Below, in pieces: positions 8,125 through 16,905 of a stretch of DNA of 64,000 bases. The position numbers and the translations under genes were made by a program. The stretch's first letter is position 1. Each line of letters opens with the position of its first letter. The notes beneath the pieces are model-generated. The model had not been told where the DNA came from, did no database searches, and saw only the letters and a list, made by a program, of their open reading frames with translations. Source of the stretch: Deltaproteobacteria bacterium (lineage in GTDB: Bacteria; Desulfobacterota; Deferrisomatia; Deferrisomatales; JACRMM01); assembly GCA_016214985.1 (NCBI GenBank), contig JACRMM010000028.1, positions 124,001 to 188,000 of the forward strand, in the 5' to 3' direction.

Positions 8125-8982
8125 ATGTCTCCGTCGAACCTCTCCCGTTGCGCCCTGACCGCCGCCCTCCTGCTCTGGAATCTTCCCGCCTGGGCAGGAT
8201 GGGAGACGGGGTTCAGGGGGGCCGCCGACTCCAACGTGACTCGCTCCGTGGACGGAGCCATCGCCGACACCTACCTCTACGGCTCTCTCGGGTACAGCCG
8301 CGACGTGCCCGGCGATCGGCGAGTGGACTGGACCGTGGCAACGACTCTGGACGGTGCTCTGTATGGGAAGGTGACGGGGCTCGATTTCGTCGCACTCTCC
8401 GTCGCACCGGGCCTCGTCATCACCCCGCGCCCCGGGTGGACGGTCGCTCTGTCGCCCTTCCTCCAGGGCAAGGCGGCCAAGGACAGCGACCAGTCGGCGC
8501 TGGCCTGGGGCGCGCGCCTACTGCTCCAGCAACAGGTAGGACCCAAGCTCTACCTGGGCGAGCACTACACCTACACCGACAGCACCGCCCGGAACGCGGT
8601 CTTCTCCTACCGGGAACACGCGCTCGGAGCCTACGCCGTCTACCGCTGGACGCCGCCCTTGTGGACCGAGCTCGGGTACCGCTTCGCCCGCGGAGACTCC
8701 TTCCGGACCACCGACGCCGCCGCGGCGACCGGTGCGGCGAGAAGCGCACCGGCTCAAGGGATGGGGATGGGCATGGGTATGGGGGAACACCACAGCTTCG
8801 GGGGCATCAACCAGGACGTCTTCAAGGAGACCGTCACCACCCACGAAGGCACGGCGACGGCGGGCTACGCGTGGACCGAGAATCTGACGACGTTTCTCGG
8901 CTACACCCTCACCCAGAGCACGGGCAGCCTCGGTACCTCCCGGTCCCACCTGGGCTTTGCCGGCGTGACGCTCCGCTTCTGA
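8125..8982 (+). CDS. Outer-membrane beta-barrel protein, 285 aa
   Basis: A Sec signal peptide (CALTAALLLWNLPAWAGWET) is followed by alternating amphipathic strands such as VDWTVATTLDGALYG, PGWTVALSPFLQG, GARLLLQQQ and ATAGYAWTENLTTFLGYTL. The chain ends HLGFAGVTLRF with the C-terminal Phe typical of barrels inserted by the BAM complex. A Met-rich loop (QGMGMGMGMGEHH) sits about two thirds along and may bind metal. It lies 56 bp after the exported OB-like protein and probably belongs to the same operon as the kinase and regulator. No substrate can be inferred. Confidence 0.85.
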   Translation: MSPSNLSRCALTAALLLWNLPAWAGWETGFRGAADSNVTRSVDGAIADTYLYGSLGYSRDVPGDRRVDWTVATTLDGALYGKVTGLDFVALSVAPGLVITPRPGWTVALSPFLQGKAAKDSDQSALAWGARLLLQQQVGPKLYLGEHYTYTDSTARNAVFSYREHALGAYAVYRWTPPLWTELGYRFARGDSFRTTDAAAATGAARSAPAQGMGMGMGMGEHHSFGGINQDVFKETVTTHEGTATAGYAWTENLTTFLGYTLTQSTGSLGTSRSHLGFAGVTLRF

Positions 8983-9024
8983 GCGGGACGGCCCTCGCGG
9001 ACCGTCGTCACCGCCGCGTGGGCT

Positions 9025-9336
9025 TCACGGCCCGAACCTCTCCTTCCACCACGCCAGATACTCCTCAAGGGTCTCCGGATCCCGGGCCGGGCGGTCCGGC
9101 GGGTCTTCGACCGGGAACCCTCGCGGATCGGGCCGCGTGAGGACGAGGTACGCGTTCACCAAGCCGGCGAAGTCTCCGCCGGGGCCGACGACGTCCGGAT
9201 GGCGCTCGCGAGCGAGAGACCGAAACACGCGCGTCACCTCCTCCGGGCTCGCGTCGGCCGACACGCCGAGCACTCGGCGGGCGCGCGCCCGCAGCTCGTC
9301 GATGTCGCGGTAGGGTCGCAGGAACGCGTCATCCAC
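9025..9336 (-). CDS. Short J-domain (DnaJ-like) protein, 103 aa
   Basis: After a short N-terminal stretch the chain reads ARRVLGVSADASPEEVTRVF and SLARERHPDVVGPGGDF, with the HPD motif needed to stimulate the ATPase of DnaK-type Hsp70. Only helices I-III are well kept; there is no Gly/Phe region, zinc finger or substrate-binding domain. The C-terminal 30 residues (DPPDRPARDPETLEEYLAWW) are unlike other J proteins. It is probably a specialised co-chaperone. It converges on the beta-barrel gene and seems to be a single-gene unit. Confidence 0.85.
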   Translation of the reverse strand: MDDAFLRPYRDIDELRARARRVLGVSADASPEEVTRVFRSLARERHPDVVGPGGDFAGLVNAYLVLTRPDPRGFPVEDPPDRPARDPETLEEYLAWWKERFGP

Positions 9337-9573
9337 CGCAAGAGTTCGGCAATCGGCCGCTCCTTTTCCGAAGTCTCCGAGTGGCTCTCGAAGCCGCTAC
9401 CATCCGGCTGCTCGGCCCTGCCGAGGCACCGGGCCTCCGGCAGGATCCGAAAGAAGAAATTCATCGCCGGGCACTCGGCATCGAAGCGTGCTTCAGATCA
9501 GGGGACGGGCCGGTCGCGCCCACCCCCGTCTCCATAGTACCTCCCCAATGGTCTCACCGGTCCCGGGCGTGTG

Positions 9574-9735
9574 TCACGGCGAGAAGTCTGTGGGCCCAGG
9601 GGAGTATGTGCTCATCGTCTTCGTGCTCGTGGGCGCCGTGGTCTTCTTGCACGAGCAGTCGTCAGCCGAGGCGATACCGGCGGCCCCAAAGCTGAGCAGG
9701 GCAGCGAGGAGTGTAAGAATGGCAGCGTGCTTCAT
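9574..9735 (-). CDS. Small exported Cys-containing protein, 53 aa
   Basis: The ATG at 9735 follows a strong GAAAGGAG. The product has a signal peptide (KHAAILTLLAALLSFGAAG, cleavage near ASA) and a mature tail of about 29 residues with DDCSCKK, a CxC pair that could hold a metal ion or a disulfide. It has no recognised family. A sigma-54 promoter at 9893-9908 and an AATAGTC operator at 10001-10027 lie upstream, leaving a 158-bp leader, so it appears to be a dedicated member of the regulon controlled by the divergent kinase/NtrC pair. Confidence 0.65.
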   Translation of the reverse strand: MKHAAILTLLAALLSFGAAGIASADDCSCKKTTAPTSTKTMSTYSPGPTDFSP

Positions 9736-9892
9736 GCGTGTCTCCTTTCGTGGTGGTGGTGCGTCGTCCCTCGGCCGGGTAACGGGTACCTCGTCGGGAC
9801 TGTTCTCGTTCCTACGAGGTGGGCGGCGCGTCGGTGAGGTGGCGGCATGCGGTTCCTCCTTTCCGGTGGCGTTCGGTCTGATGCCATTGAAT

Positions 9893-9908
9893 AGCACTCG
9901 GCGTGCCA
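9893..9908 (-). promoter_or_regulatory. Sigma-54 promoter for the 9735 gene
   Basis: On the minus strand TGGCACGCCGAGTGCT has the full TGGCACG -24 box and GG-N10-GC spacing. It lies 92 bp downstream (minus-strand sense) of the AATAGTC operator at 10001. Confidence 0.8.
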
Positions 9909-10000
9909 CGGACGCTCAACCTTCCAAACCTGTCGTTATGGCTGCCTTTTTCTGCCCGCCCACTGCGAAGCCTGCACCACTGCGCCCCTCCGGAATGCCG

Positions 10001-10027
10001 AATAGTCGGAACTGCCGTTGGATAATC
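10001..10027. promoter_or_regulatory. AATAGTC operator (two half-sites, 20-bp step)
   Basis: AATAGTC at 10001 is followed exactly 20 bp later by GATAATC at 10021. The same 20-bp step occurs at 34949, 42197 and 50426. It sits between the divergent 9735 gene and the kinase operon at 10489. Confidence 0.55.
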
Positions 10028-10351
10028 GGCAGGATCGGGCCCCTTGCCGACGAGGGACGCCCATTGGGCGCCTACCTGCCGTCCCATTTCGCGGTTTCCA
10101 AGATGTCCCGACAGCCGCCGCAGAGCCCATGGCCTCCCTTCCGGCGCCGCAGGATCCCTGGGCGCGACACTGAGGCGTCTGCGCCGCACTTCAGCGAGGC
10201 TCCGCGGCCCCCTGTTGTGTACTCAACGCTCGGATCCATAGACCTGCCACCGCCCGCGCGCGGTGGTCCTCTCTCCGGAAACGACGGACGATCCTTCATC
10301 TGCTGCCCTATCGCGCCCTTCGCCCGTGATGAGGGTCCCAGACCTCTGTAG

Positions 10352-10358
10352 AATAGTC
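10352..10358 (+). promoter_or_regulatory. AATAGTC half-site upstream of the kinase/NtrC operon
   Basis: One AATAGTC lies 78 bp upstream of the sigma-54 promoter at 10437. No second half-site is visible 20 bp away, so it would be a weak or accessory site. Confidence 0.45.
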
Positions 10359-10436
10359 CGCACCGGGCGAAACCCTGACCCACTCGCGCGGGACCGCTCG
10401 AGCCGCGTTCTGCCGCCAGCAAGGCGTGCCGGCCAA

Positions 10437-10452
10437 CGGTACGGGTCTTGCT
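10437..10452 (+). promoter_or_regulatory. Sigma-54 promoter for the kinase/NtrC operon
   Basis: CGGTACGGGTCTTGCT has GG-N10-GC spacing, ACG at the right place of the -24 box and a complete TTGCT -12 box. It is 37 bp upstream of the ATG at 10489. It implies that the pair drives its own transcription. Confidence 0.75.
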
Positions 10453-10488
10453 GTGCAGAGAGAAGCCGACTTCTTCGGAAGGTGATCT

Positions 10489-11670
10489 ATGCCGGACCAG
10501 GGAACACGAAGGGAATTCTACCGCCGAGCGCTCACTCTGGCCCTGCTGGTCTGCATCGTGTCGCTGCTCCACTACGGCACGCGCACCACGCTACCGCTGT
10601 GGCACGACGTGTACCGGCGGCTCTACTACCTCCCGGTCGGGCTCGCAGCCGTCTGGTTCGGCGTGAGAGGCGGGCTCTGGGTTTCGTCGGCCGTGGCCGT
10701 GCTGTACGTGCCCCACATTTTCCTCGGCTGGCACCACGCGAGCCGGGAAGTAGCCAATCAGCTCATGGAGATCGCCCTGTACTTCGTCTTTTCCGGGCTC
10801 ATCGGACACTTCGCCGACCAGGAGAAACGGTTCCGCGGGCGCTGGCGTGAGGCCGCGGAGAAGCTCGACCGCTCCTACCAGGAGCTCAAGAGCCAGGCCG
10901 ACCTCATCCTGGAGATCGATGCACAGCTCCGGCGGGCCGACCGCCTCTCGGCCACGGGGCAGCTTGCCTCGGCGCTCACCCACGAGATTCGAAACCCCCT
11001 GGCCGCCATTCGGGGCACTGCGGAGATCCTTCAGGACGCGTTCCCGATCGGCCACCCGAAGGCGGAGTTCTTCGATATTCTGGTGCGCGAGACGGAGCGC
11101 CTGAATCGGGTGGTGGAGGACTTTCTCGGCCTCACCCGGCCGCGCCCCGAAGGCGATGGCGCCGAGCTCGTGGACCTCGGCGAGCTGGCGCAAGACACGG
11201 CGAATCTCGTCGCAACGCAGGTCCGGAAGGCGGGACTGTCGGCGCAGACCGACCTGCCGGCCGGGCTCCTCGTTCGTGGTTCGCCCGTCCAATTGAAGCA
11301 GGTGCTGCTGAACCTCCTGCTCAACGCCATCCAGGCGACACCCACCGGCCACGGCCTCATCATCCAAGCCCGCGCGCTGTCCGGGACGGTGCAGGGACCC
11401 GAGTACCGGGAGGTGGAGGGCCGGCTCATCGCCCTCACGGTGGAAGACGAAGGGCCAGGGATCTCGGAGGAGCTGCTGCCGCGGATCTTCGAGCCCTTCT
11501 TTACGACCAAGTCCGAGGGGACCGGCCTCGGGCTCGCCATCAGCTTGCGGATCGCCCAGGCGCACGGCGGCACGCTGACCGCAGAGAATCGGCCGGAGGG
11601 CGGTGCGCGCTTCACGCTGACGCTTCCACTCTTCGAAGAGCCGGAGCCCGAGGAGGCCGAGGATGTCTAG
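10489..11670 (+). CDS. Membrane sensor histidine kinase (regulon kinase)
   Basis: The first 110 residues hold several hydrophobic segments (LALLVCIVSLLHYG, LYYLPVGLAAVWFGVRGGLW, VAVLYVPHIFLGWHH, LMEIALYFVFSGLIGHF), a membrane-embedded sensor with little periplasmic sequence, and the conserved-looking HY and WHH residues could bind a ligand in the membrane. A coiled linker leads to the H box LASALTHEIRNPLAAIRG (His165), the N box LLNLLLNAIQATPTG, and the G boxes VEDEGPGISEELLPRIF and SEGTGLGLAISLRIAQ. The stop overlaps the ATG of the NtrC-type regulator by 8 bp. The signal is unknown; the apparent targets are metal-efflux and envelope genes. Confidence 0.93.
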   Translation: MPDQGTRREFYRRALTLALLVCIVSLLHYGTRTTLPLWHDVYRRLYYLPVGLAAVWFGVRGGLWVSSAVAVLYVPHIFLGWHHASREVANQLMEIALYFVFSGLIGHFADQEKRFRGRWREAAEKLDRSYQELKSQADLILEIDAQLRRADRLSATGQLASALTHEIRNPLAAIRGTAEILQDAFPIGHPKAEFFDILVRETERLNRVVEDFLGLTRPRPEGDGAELVDLGELAQDTANLVATQVRKAGLSAQTDLPAGLLVRGSPVQLKQVLLNLLLNAIQATPTGHGLIIQARALSGTVQGPEYREVEGRLIALTVEDEGPGISEELLPRIFEPFFTTKSEGTGLGLAISLRIAQAHGGTLTAENRPEGGARFTLTLPLFEEPEPEEAEDV

Positions 11671-13048
11671 GATCTTGGTCGTCGACGACGACGCCAGCCT
11701 GCGCCGCATCGTGGAGTACAACCTGGCCGAAGAGGGACACGCTGTGGCCACGGCGGGAAGCGGCGAAGAGGCGTTGAGCGCCCTCGAGAAAGCCCGGTTT
11801 GACCTGGTCGTGACCGACATCAAGATGCCCGGCATGGACGGGATGGACCTCCTCCGGAAGGTGAAGGAGTCCGCCCCCGAGACGCAGGTGATCGTGATCA
11901 CCGCCTTCGGCACGATCGAGATGGCCGTGGAAGCCATGAAGGCCGGCGCCTTCGAGTACATCACAAAGCCCTTCAACCGCGACGAGCTGAAGCTCACGGT
12001 CCGAAAGGCGCTGCGGTTCCAGACGCTGGAGTCCGAGAACGTCCGCCTCAAGCGCGAGGTCACCCGCAAGTTCGGCTTCGAGAACATCGTGGGCGACTCG
12101 TCCCAGATGCAGGCGGTCTTCCGGCTCGTCGAGAAGGTGGCCGACTCCGACGCCTCGGTCCTCATCACCGGCGAGAGCGGAACGGGGAAAGAGCTCGTGG
12201 CCCGCGCCATCCACTATCGAAGCTCCCGGGCCCAGCGGCCGTTCCTCGCCCTGAACTGCGCGGCCATCCCCCGGGAGCTCCTGGAGAGCGAGCTCTTCGG
12301 CCACAAGAAGGGCTCGTTCACCGGCGCCATCCGGGACAAAAAGGGGAAGTTCGAGGAGGCCCAGGGCGGGACGCTCTTCCTCGACGAGATCGGTGAGCTT
12401 CCCATCGACCTCCAGGCCAAGATCCTGCGGGCCTTGCAGGAGCGGGAGGTCACTCCCGTCGGCGGCAACGACGTCCTCAAGGTGGACGCTCGGATCCTGG
12501 CCGCCACGAACCGCGACCTGGAGGAGGCGATCGAGGAGGGCAGGTTTCGGGAGGACCTCTACTACCGCCTCGCCGTCGTGCCCATTCACATGCCGAGCCT
12601 GCGGGAGCGCCCGGACGATGTTCCCCTGCTCGTCGCCCACTTCCTCAAGGAGCTCTCAGGGAAGAAGCCGGTCACGGTGGACCGAGACGCGATGGAAGCC
12701 CTGAGGCGCTACCCGTGGAAGGGGAACGTCCGCGAGCTCGAAAACACCATCGAGCGGCTCCTCATCCTGCGGGAGAGCGACACGATCCGGCGGGACGATC
12801 TGCCGGAGAAGATCTGCAGCCCCTCGACCGCGCCGGAAGGGCCGGAGGCCGGCTTCACGTTCACCTTCCCGCCCGAAGGGTTCGGGCTCGAAGAGGCGGA
12901 GCGGGCGCTCATCCTCGAAGCGCTCCGGCGAAGCGGCTGGAACCAGAGCCGGGCCGCCCAGTTCCTTCGCGTCCCCAGGCACATCCTGCTCTACCGCATG
13001 GAGAAGTTCGACATTCCGCGGCGGCCGCCGGAGGAAGGAACGGGCTAG
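11663..13048 (+). CDS. NtrC-family sigma-54-dependent response regulator (regulon master)
   Basis: The 461-residue protein has a receiver domain (LVVDDD, phosphoacceptor Asp52 in TDIKMPGMDG, Lys in YITKPF), an AAA+ domain with Walker A GESGTGKE, the sigma-54 loop GSFTGA, Walker B LFLDEIGE and FREDLYYRLAVVPI, then a Fis-type helix-turn-helix (WNQSRAAQFLRVPRHILLYR). Its gene overlaps the kinase gene. Because this operon has an AATAGTC site and a sigma-54 promoter, and the same combination precedes four other units in the window, it is the best candidate to bind AATAGTC (inference from location). Confidence 0.95.
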   Translation: MSRILVVDDDASLRRIVEYNLAEEGHAVATAGSGEEALSALEKARFDLVVTDIKMPGMDGMDLLRKVKESAPETQVIVITAFGTIEMAVEAMKAGAFEYITKPFNRDELKLTVRKALRFQTLESENVRLKREVTRKFGFENIVGDSSQMQAVFRLVEKVADSDASVLITGESGTGKELVARAIHYRSSRAQRPFLALNCAAIPRELLESELFGHKKGSFTGAIRDKKGKFEEAQGGTLFLDEIGELPIDLQAKILRALQEREVTPVGGNDVLKVDARILAATNRDLEEAIEEGRFREDLYYRLAVVPIHMPSLRERPDDVPLLVAHFLKELSGKKPVTVDRDAMEALRRYPWKGNVRELENTIERLLILRESDTIRRDDLPEKICSPSTAPEGPEAGFTFTFPPEGFGLEEAERALILEALRRSGWNQSRAAQFLRVPRHILLYRMEKFDIPRRPPEEGTG

Positions 13049-13112
13049 CTCCCGCGCGGGGACGGGTCGCACCTGTCGGAACGGTCCCGATTCGGTGTCC
13101 GGTGCCTTGCCA

Positions 13113-13505
13113 TCAGCCGTAGTCAACCAGCGCGAGGCCCTCGATGAACCGGAAGTCCGAGACGTTCTTCGTAGCGAGAGGGATATCCGCCCCGAGGGCG
13201 GTAGCAGCGATCAGGGCGTCGGGGATGAGCAAGCCGTGACTGAGCCGGTACCGCCGGAGCAAAGCCTCGGCCTGCTGCGAGATGTCCGGAGTGAGGGCGA
13301 AAACCCGAAACCCGCGCAGGAAGCTGTCCAGCACCCGGAGCTCGGCTTTGTTCCGGCAGCCGACGATGAGCTCCATTCTTGTGATCACGCAGACGGCGAG
13401 CGCGCCTGGGTACTTATCGTTCAGAAACTGCAGGGCCGTCGGAGCCGCTCGGCCCGCGTCGATCAGGATGTCGGTGTCGACCAGTAGGGGCGACGCGTCG
13501 CTCAC
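13113..13505 (-). CDS. vapC: VapC-type PIN-domain ribonuclease toxin
   Basis: The GTG at 13505 overlaps the antitoxin stop (GTGA), the usual toxin-antitoxin coupling. The 130-residue PIN domain carries the acidic residues of the active site: LLVDTDILID at the start, ITRMELIVG in the middle, and LLIPDALIAATALGADIPLA with ATKNVSDF near the end. PIN toxins cut tRNA, rRNA or mRNA in a metal-dependent way. All four expected acidic positions look intact, so the enzyme should be active. Confidence 0.9.
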   Translation of the reverse strand: MSDASPLLVDTDILIDAGRAAPTALQFLNDKYPGALAVCVITRMELIVGCRNKAELRVLDSFLRGFRVFALTPDISQQAEALLRRYRLSHGLLIPDALIAATALGADIPLATKNVSDFRFIEGLALVDYG

Positions 13506-13741
13506 CGCCCCCACTCCCGTCGTCGAAGTTCCCTGACCCATGAAGACGAGTCTCGGAGGTCCTCGCGGTCGGCCCAAAGACCGACGAAACGCTCCGTCCG
13601 GAGCTGGAATGAGCGGGACCGGCCGCTCTTCTTGGTCGCACCGTAACGGCTCTTGAGGAAGGCAAGAAAATCGATCACTTCCCGTTGGCCCTCAGGAGGC
13701 AAATCTTCGAAGTCCCGGAGAATCTTTTCGGTGTCGTTCAT
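13502..13741 (-). CDS. vapB: VapB/DUF2281-type antitoxin
   Basis: The 79-residue protein begins MNDTEKILRDFEDLPPEGQR and continues EVIDFLAFLKSRYG, the N-terminal helix pattern of DUF2281 antitoxins. The rest is basic and rich in Arg (SFQLRTERFVGLWADREDLR), which should wrap around the toxin. It precedes and overlaps vapC by 4 bp. Confidence 0.8.
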   Translation of the reverse strand: MNDTEKILRDFEDLPPEGQREVIDFLAFLKSRYGATKKSGRSRSFQLRTERFVGLWADREDLRDSSSWVRELRRREWGR

Positions 13742-13851
13742 GGGGTCGTCCTCTTCGCCGATGCACACCGTTCCCGCAGGTGTCCGTCTGATGTTTACAG
13801 GGGACCCGGCACAGGCGCAAGTGGGCTCTCTCCAACCGATCACCTACGTCG

Positions 13852-14625
13852 TCATCGACGACTGGCGACCAGAGCGCCGACCCCTGCCACGAAGAGCGCG
13901 AGGCTCAGAAGCTGGCCCATGGTCAGGAAACCGACGAGGAATCCGAGCTGGCGGTCGGGCTCCCGGGTGAACTCCACGAGGAAGCGAAGCGCCGCGTAGC
14001 CCAGCAGGAACGCCGCGGTCCGGCGACCTTCGCGGTAGCCACTCGCCACGCCGGCCAGCCAAACGATGGCCCCCAGCAGCGGGCCCTCGAGCAAAGCCTC
14101 GTAGAGCTGGCTCGGGTGCCGCGGGAGAGGGCCGCCACCGGGGAAGACCATGGCCCACGGGATGTCGGAGACTCTCCCGTAGAGCTCCCCGTTGACGAAG
14201 TTGGCGAGGCGGCCGAAGAAGAGCCCCGGGGTCACGGCCAGGGCCAGGGCGTCGCCGAGCCGGAGGAGCGGAGTCGACTGGCGGCGGCTGAAGAGCCAGG
14301 CGGCCGCCACGACGCCCAGGAGCGCCCCGTGGAAGCTCATCCCTCCTTCCCAGATAGCGACGACCCGGAGCGGGTGCTCGGCGAAGTAGGGAAGGTTGTA
14401 GAAGAGCACGTAGCCGAGGCGACCGCCGAGCAGGACGCCGGCCACAAGAGCCGAAAGAAGGTCCCCCACGCCGCCGGAGTCGAGGGGAAGCCGGCCCCGG
14501 ACGGCTTCTCGGCGCAGGATGCCGTAGGCCGACAGGAACCCGAGCAGATAGGCGATCCCGTACCACCGGACGGCCAGCGGCCCGATCCGGACGGCGACCG
14601 GGTCGAGGGAAGGGTATGGAATCAT
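13852..14625 (-). CDS. lgt: Prolipoprotein diacylglyceryl transferase
   Basis: The 257-residue multi-pass membrane enzyme moves diacylglycerol from phosphatidylglycerol to the lipobox Cys of prolipoproteins. Diagnostic segments are IGPLAVRWYGIAYLLGFL, GGRLGYVLFYNLPYFAEHP, WEGGMSFHGALLGV, the Lgt signature FFGRLANFVNGELYGR, and RHPSQLYEALLEG. Length and order match the family. It supports the many lipoproteins in this window. It follows the VapBC pair on the same strand but is probably separate. Confidence 0.95.
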   Translation of the reverse strand: MIPYPSLDPVAVRIGPLAVRWYGIAYLLGFLSAYGILRREAVRGRLPLDSGGVGDLLSALVAGVLLGGRLGYVLFYNLPYFAEHPLRVVAIWEGGMSFHGALLGVVAAAWLFSRRQSTPLLRLGDALALAVTPGLFFGRLANFVNGELYGRVSDIPWAMVFPGGGPLPRHPSQLYEALLEGPLLGAIVWLAGVASGYREGRRTAAFLLGYAALRFLVEFTREPDRQLGFLVGFLTMGQLLSLALFVAGVGALVASRR

Positions 14626-14725
14626 CAGCCTGTCTCAGCGCTCATCCGGACGCGCGCGAGCTTCACAAACCCCGCCGCGACACACCGGGAGTCAACGTCA
14701 GCCGAAGGCTCGTGGGGGCATGACC

Positions 14726-15568
14726 TCACTCGGGATGCGTGTAGATCCGCACGGGCAGGGTCCGCGTGCCCTCGGCCTTTCGCCCGACTTTGTCGCGCAC
14801 ACTCCACCGGACGTCCAGCGGGAGGTTTTCCCGAATCTCCTTCGGGTCGTCGGGGCGAAAGACCACGGCCATGTCGAACATCGACGTGTAGGTCTTCCCC
14901 GGGAAGGGCTTCCGTCCTCCGATACCGATGGAAACCGTGACGATCTCCACGGGGCGATCGAAAAGCACGTCGATCTCCGAAGGCTTCTCCCCCCTATGGA
15001 TCGGCAAAATCACGTCCAGAAGCCGGGGCGGCGGCGGGGGCTCGATCACCGCCGCCCTTGGAGTCTCGGGCCCCAGAGCCGCCCTGCCGTGGATTTCCAG
15101 GGTCACGGACCCGATCCCATTGAACTGCGACAACGTATGCGCCAGGGCTTGAAGGGCGAGCGGATGGGCTTGCCCAGCGCCACCAGGGGTGACCGCGACG
15201 ACCGCCCCCTTCCCGGCCACGCGGACTCCCGTGAGCTTCGACCCTTCGGGAAAGAGGCGCGGCAGCTTGAGCTCGCGCACCTGGGTGGGGTGGCCCTCCA
15301 CGAGCACCCGAGCGGCCTCCTCGACCACCTTGCCCGGGCTCACCGAGAAGAGAGGCACCGGGGAGAGCTTGTCCGGCGCTCCGGACGACCCGATGCCCGG
15401 GAGGAAGACGACCGCGGCCAAGCACTTCTGACCGTCCGTTTTCGGCGGAGGACCGAAGGTCTGGCGATACAGAGCCGTGGCGTCGATCGGACTCTCCTTG
15501 GCCCCGGCGAAGGATGCCACAAGAAAAGCACCCAACAGACACAAGACGAAGCGTTTGATCGCCGCCAT
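14726..15568 (-). CDS. Exported GerMN-domain-like protein, 280 aa
   Basis: From the ATG at 15568, a signal peptide (FVLCLLGAFLVASFAGA) leads to a region with TGVRVAGKGAVVAVTPGGAG and LALQALAHTLSQFNGIGSVT followed by LEIHG, which fits the GerMN fold found in spore-germination and other envelope lipoproteins. The C-terminal half (PPPPPRLLDVILPIHRGEKP, RKPFPGKTYTSMFDMAVVFR) resembles no family I recognise and looks like a beta-sandwich. It may act in the cell wall or envelope. It ends about 100 bp upstream of lgt, so the two may be one unit. Confidence 0.7.
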   Translation of the reverse strand: MAAIKRFVLCLLGAFLVASFAGAKESPIDATALYRQTFGPPPKTDGQKCLAAVVFLPGIGSSGAPDKLSPVPLFSVSPGKVVEEAARVLVEGHPTQVRELKLPRLFPEGSKLTGVRVAGKGAVVAVTPGGAGQAHPLALQALAHTLSQFNGIGSVTLEIHGRAALGPETPRAAVIEPPPPPRLLDVILPIHRGEKPSEIDVLFDRPVEIVTVSIGIGGRKPFPGKTYTSMFDMAVVFRPDDPKEIRENLPLDVRWSVRDKVGRKAEGTRTLPVRIYTHPE

Positions 15569-15666
15569 GCTGATGCCTCCGGTTGAATAAGAACCTGACG
15601 GTGCGCAGCGGCGCGCTGTAGATGTACACTTCACGCCGCCACACACCGATGCCGAGGTCCCGTTCT

Positions 15667-16905
15667 CTACCGATACCCTCTATAGCCACGAAAGAAGAGC
15701 GCTCTCTCCTCTTGGACCGTCAGCTTGCTTCGTTCTCTCAGCATATCGATCTCATGCGCCCTCTGTTGCTTTGCGATGGCCTCTTTCTCGATCTCTGCCC
15801 TGATTCTTTCTGCCTCCTTCTCTGCATCCGCTCGGACGCTTCGCAACAGCTCCTGGTGCCGGATCACCACATCTCGGGCCATCTCGTTGCTCATGTCCAT
15901 GGTGACCAGGAATCCGGAGCGAACCAAGTCGTACTGCTTCTCGTCCACGTCTACGTAGAACTCATCATCCGCGACGTTGACGACGTTGCCCTTACCGAGA
16001 TAGGTGCCGTCGAGGGAGAAGATCGACACCTCGGCTTTGGGAGCGAGCACGCCTTTCAGGAGCACGCCCAGGAACCTCGGTCGCGCCGAAGCCCTCCGCA
16101 GCACCGCGCCGTAAGCTTCTCCCCTGCCTTCCGTCCTCGGCTCGAACCACTTGTCCTTGAGCGTCTTGGCCTCTCCGCTCTGCTGCATGTCGCGGATCGC
16201 CTTGTTCACGAAGTCCAGGAACGCCGAGTCACCCTTGCGGACCCCCAGGTGATACTGCTCTTCCGAGATCTGGAGCTCCGGAATCTCGTAGTCGCCCAAC
16301 GGTAGACTCGCCAGCAATTCGACGAGAATCACCTGGTCGCTCGTGAAGGCGTCGATGTCGCCCCTCTGGAGGGCCCGAACTCCCTGGACATAGTCGTCCA
16401 CCGGAACGATGGTACCTCCTTCGCACCGGTCGCTCGCGCAACCCAGCGATGCGGTTCCGACGACCGCCCCGATCTTCTTTCCCCAGAGGTCTTTGAGCGT
16501 CTTGATGGTTCCGCGTTTCGCCAAGAACTTCTGTCCGATGCCCAAGTAATGGTCGCTCAGGTCGATAACACTCTCCCTGGCGTGGCTCTGGCTATGGGTC
16601 AGATTGGCGGCGAGGATGTCGATGTTGCCGTCAATCAACTCCGAGAGTCGATTGCGCCCCGTCACCGCTCTTAACTCGACCCTGGCACCGAGCTTCGCGG
16701 CGAGGGCCGTGACGAAATCAACGTCGTGCCCTACGATACGACCCGAGTCCTTTTCCATGAAGCTGAATGGCGGAGCATCGTCCGTCACGCCGGCGACGAG
16801 GACTCCCGTCTTCTTTACCTTCTCCAACGTGCCTTCTGCTTGGGCTCCGCCCGCCAGCACGATGCCCAGCACGAGCGACAACAGGACACCACAGGTTTTC
16901 TTCAT
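15667..16905 (-). CDS. Extracellular solute-binding protein with extra C-terminal domain
   Basis: After a signal peptide (LLSLVLGIVLAGGAQA) residues 25-250 form a family-3 (amino-acid type) solute-binding domain: GVLVAGVTDDAPPFSFMEKD, GHDVDFVTALAAKLGARVEL, IDILAANLTHSQSHARESVI and LLASLPLGDYEIPEL. The 412-residue protein is far longer than the usual 260. The extra part has a beta-rich section (EVSIFSLDGTYLGKGNVVNV) and a long charged coiled coil (RADAEKEAERIRAEIEKEAI). No permease or ATPase gene is adjacent, so it may be a signalling or orphan receptor rather than a transporter subunit. Confidence 0.8.
   Translation of the reverse strand: MKKTCGVLLSLVLGIVLAGGAQAEGTLEKVKKTGVLVAGVTDDAPPFSFMEKDSGRIVGHDVDFVTALAAKLGARVELRAVTGRNRLSELIDGNIDILAANLTHSQSHARESVIDLSDHYLGIGQKFLAKRGTIKTLKDLWGKKIGAVVGTASLGCASDRCEGGTIVPVDDYVQGVRALQRGDIDAFTSDQVILVELLASLPLGDYEIPELQISEEQYHLGVRKGDSAFLDFVNKAIRDMQQSGEAKTLKDKWFEPRTEGRGEAYGAVLRRASARPRFLGVLLKGVLAPKAEVSIFSLDGTYLGKGNVVNVADDEFYVDVDEKQYDLVRSGFLVTMDMSNEMARDVVIRHQELLRSVRADAEKEAERIRAEIEKEAIAKQQRAHEIDMLRERSKLTVQEERALFFRGYRGYR

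Noticed and set aside
9234..9464. 76-codon minus-strand frame after the J-domain gene
   Set aside because: No ribosome-binding site or motif; mostly overlaps the J-domain gene.
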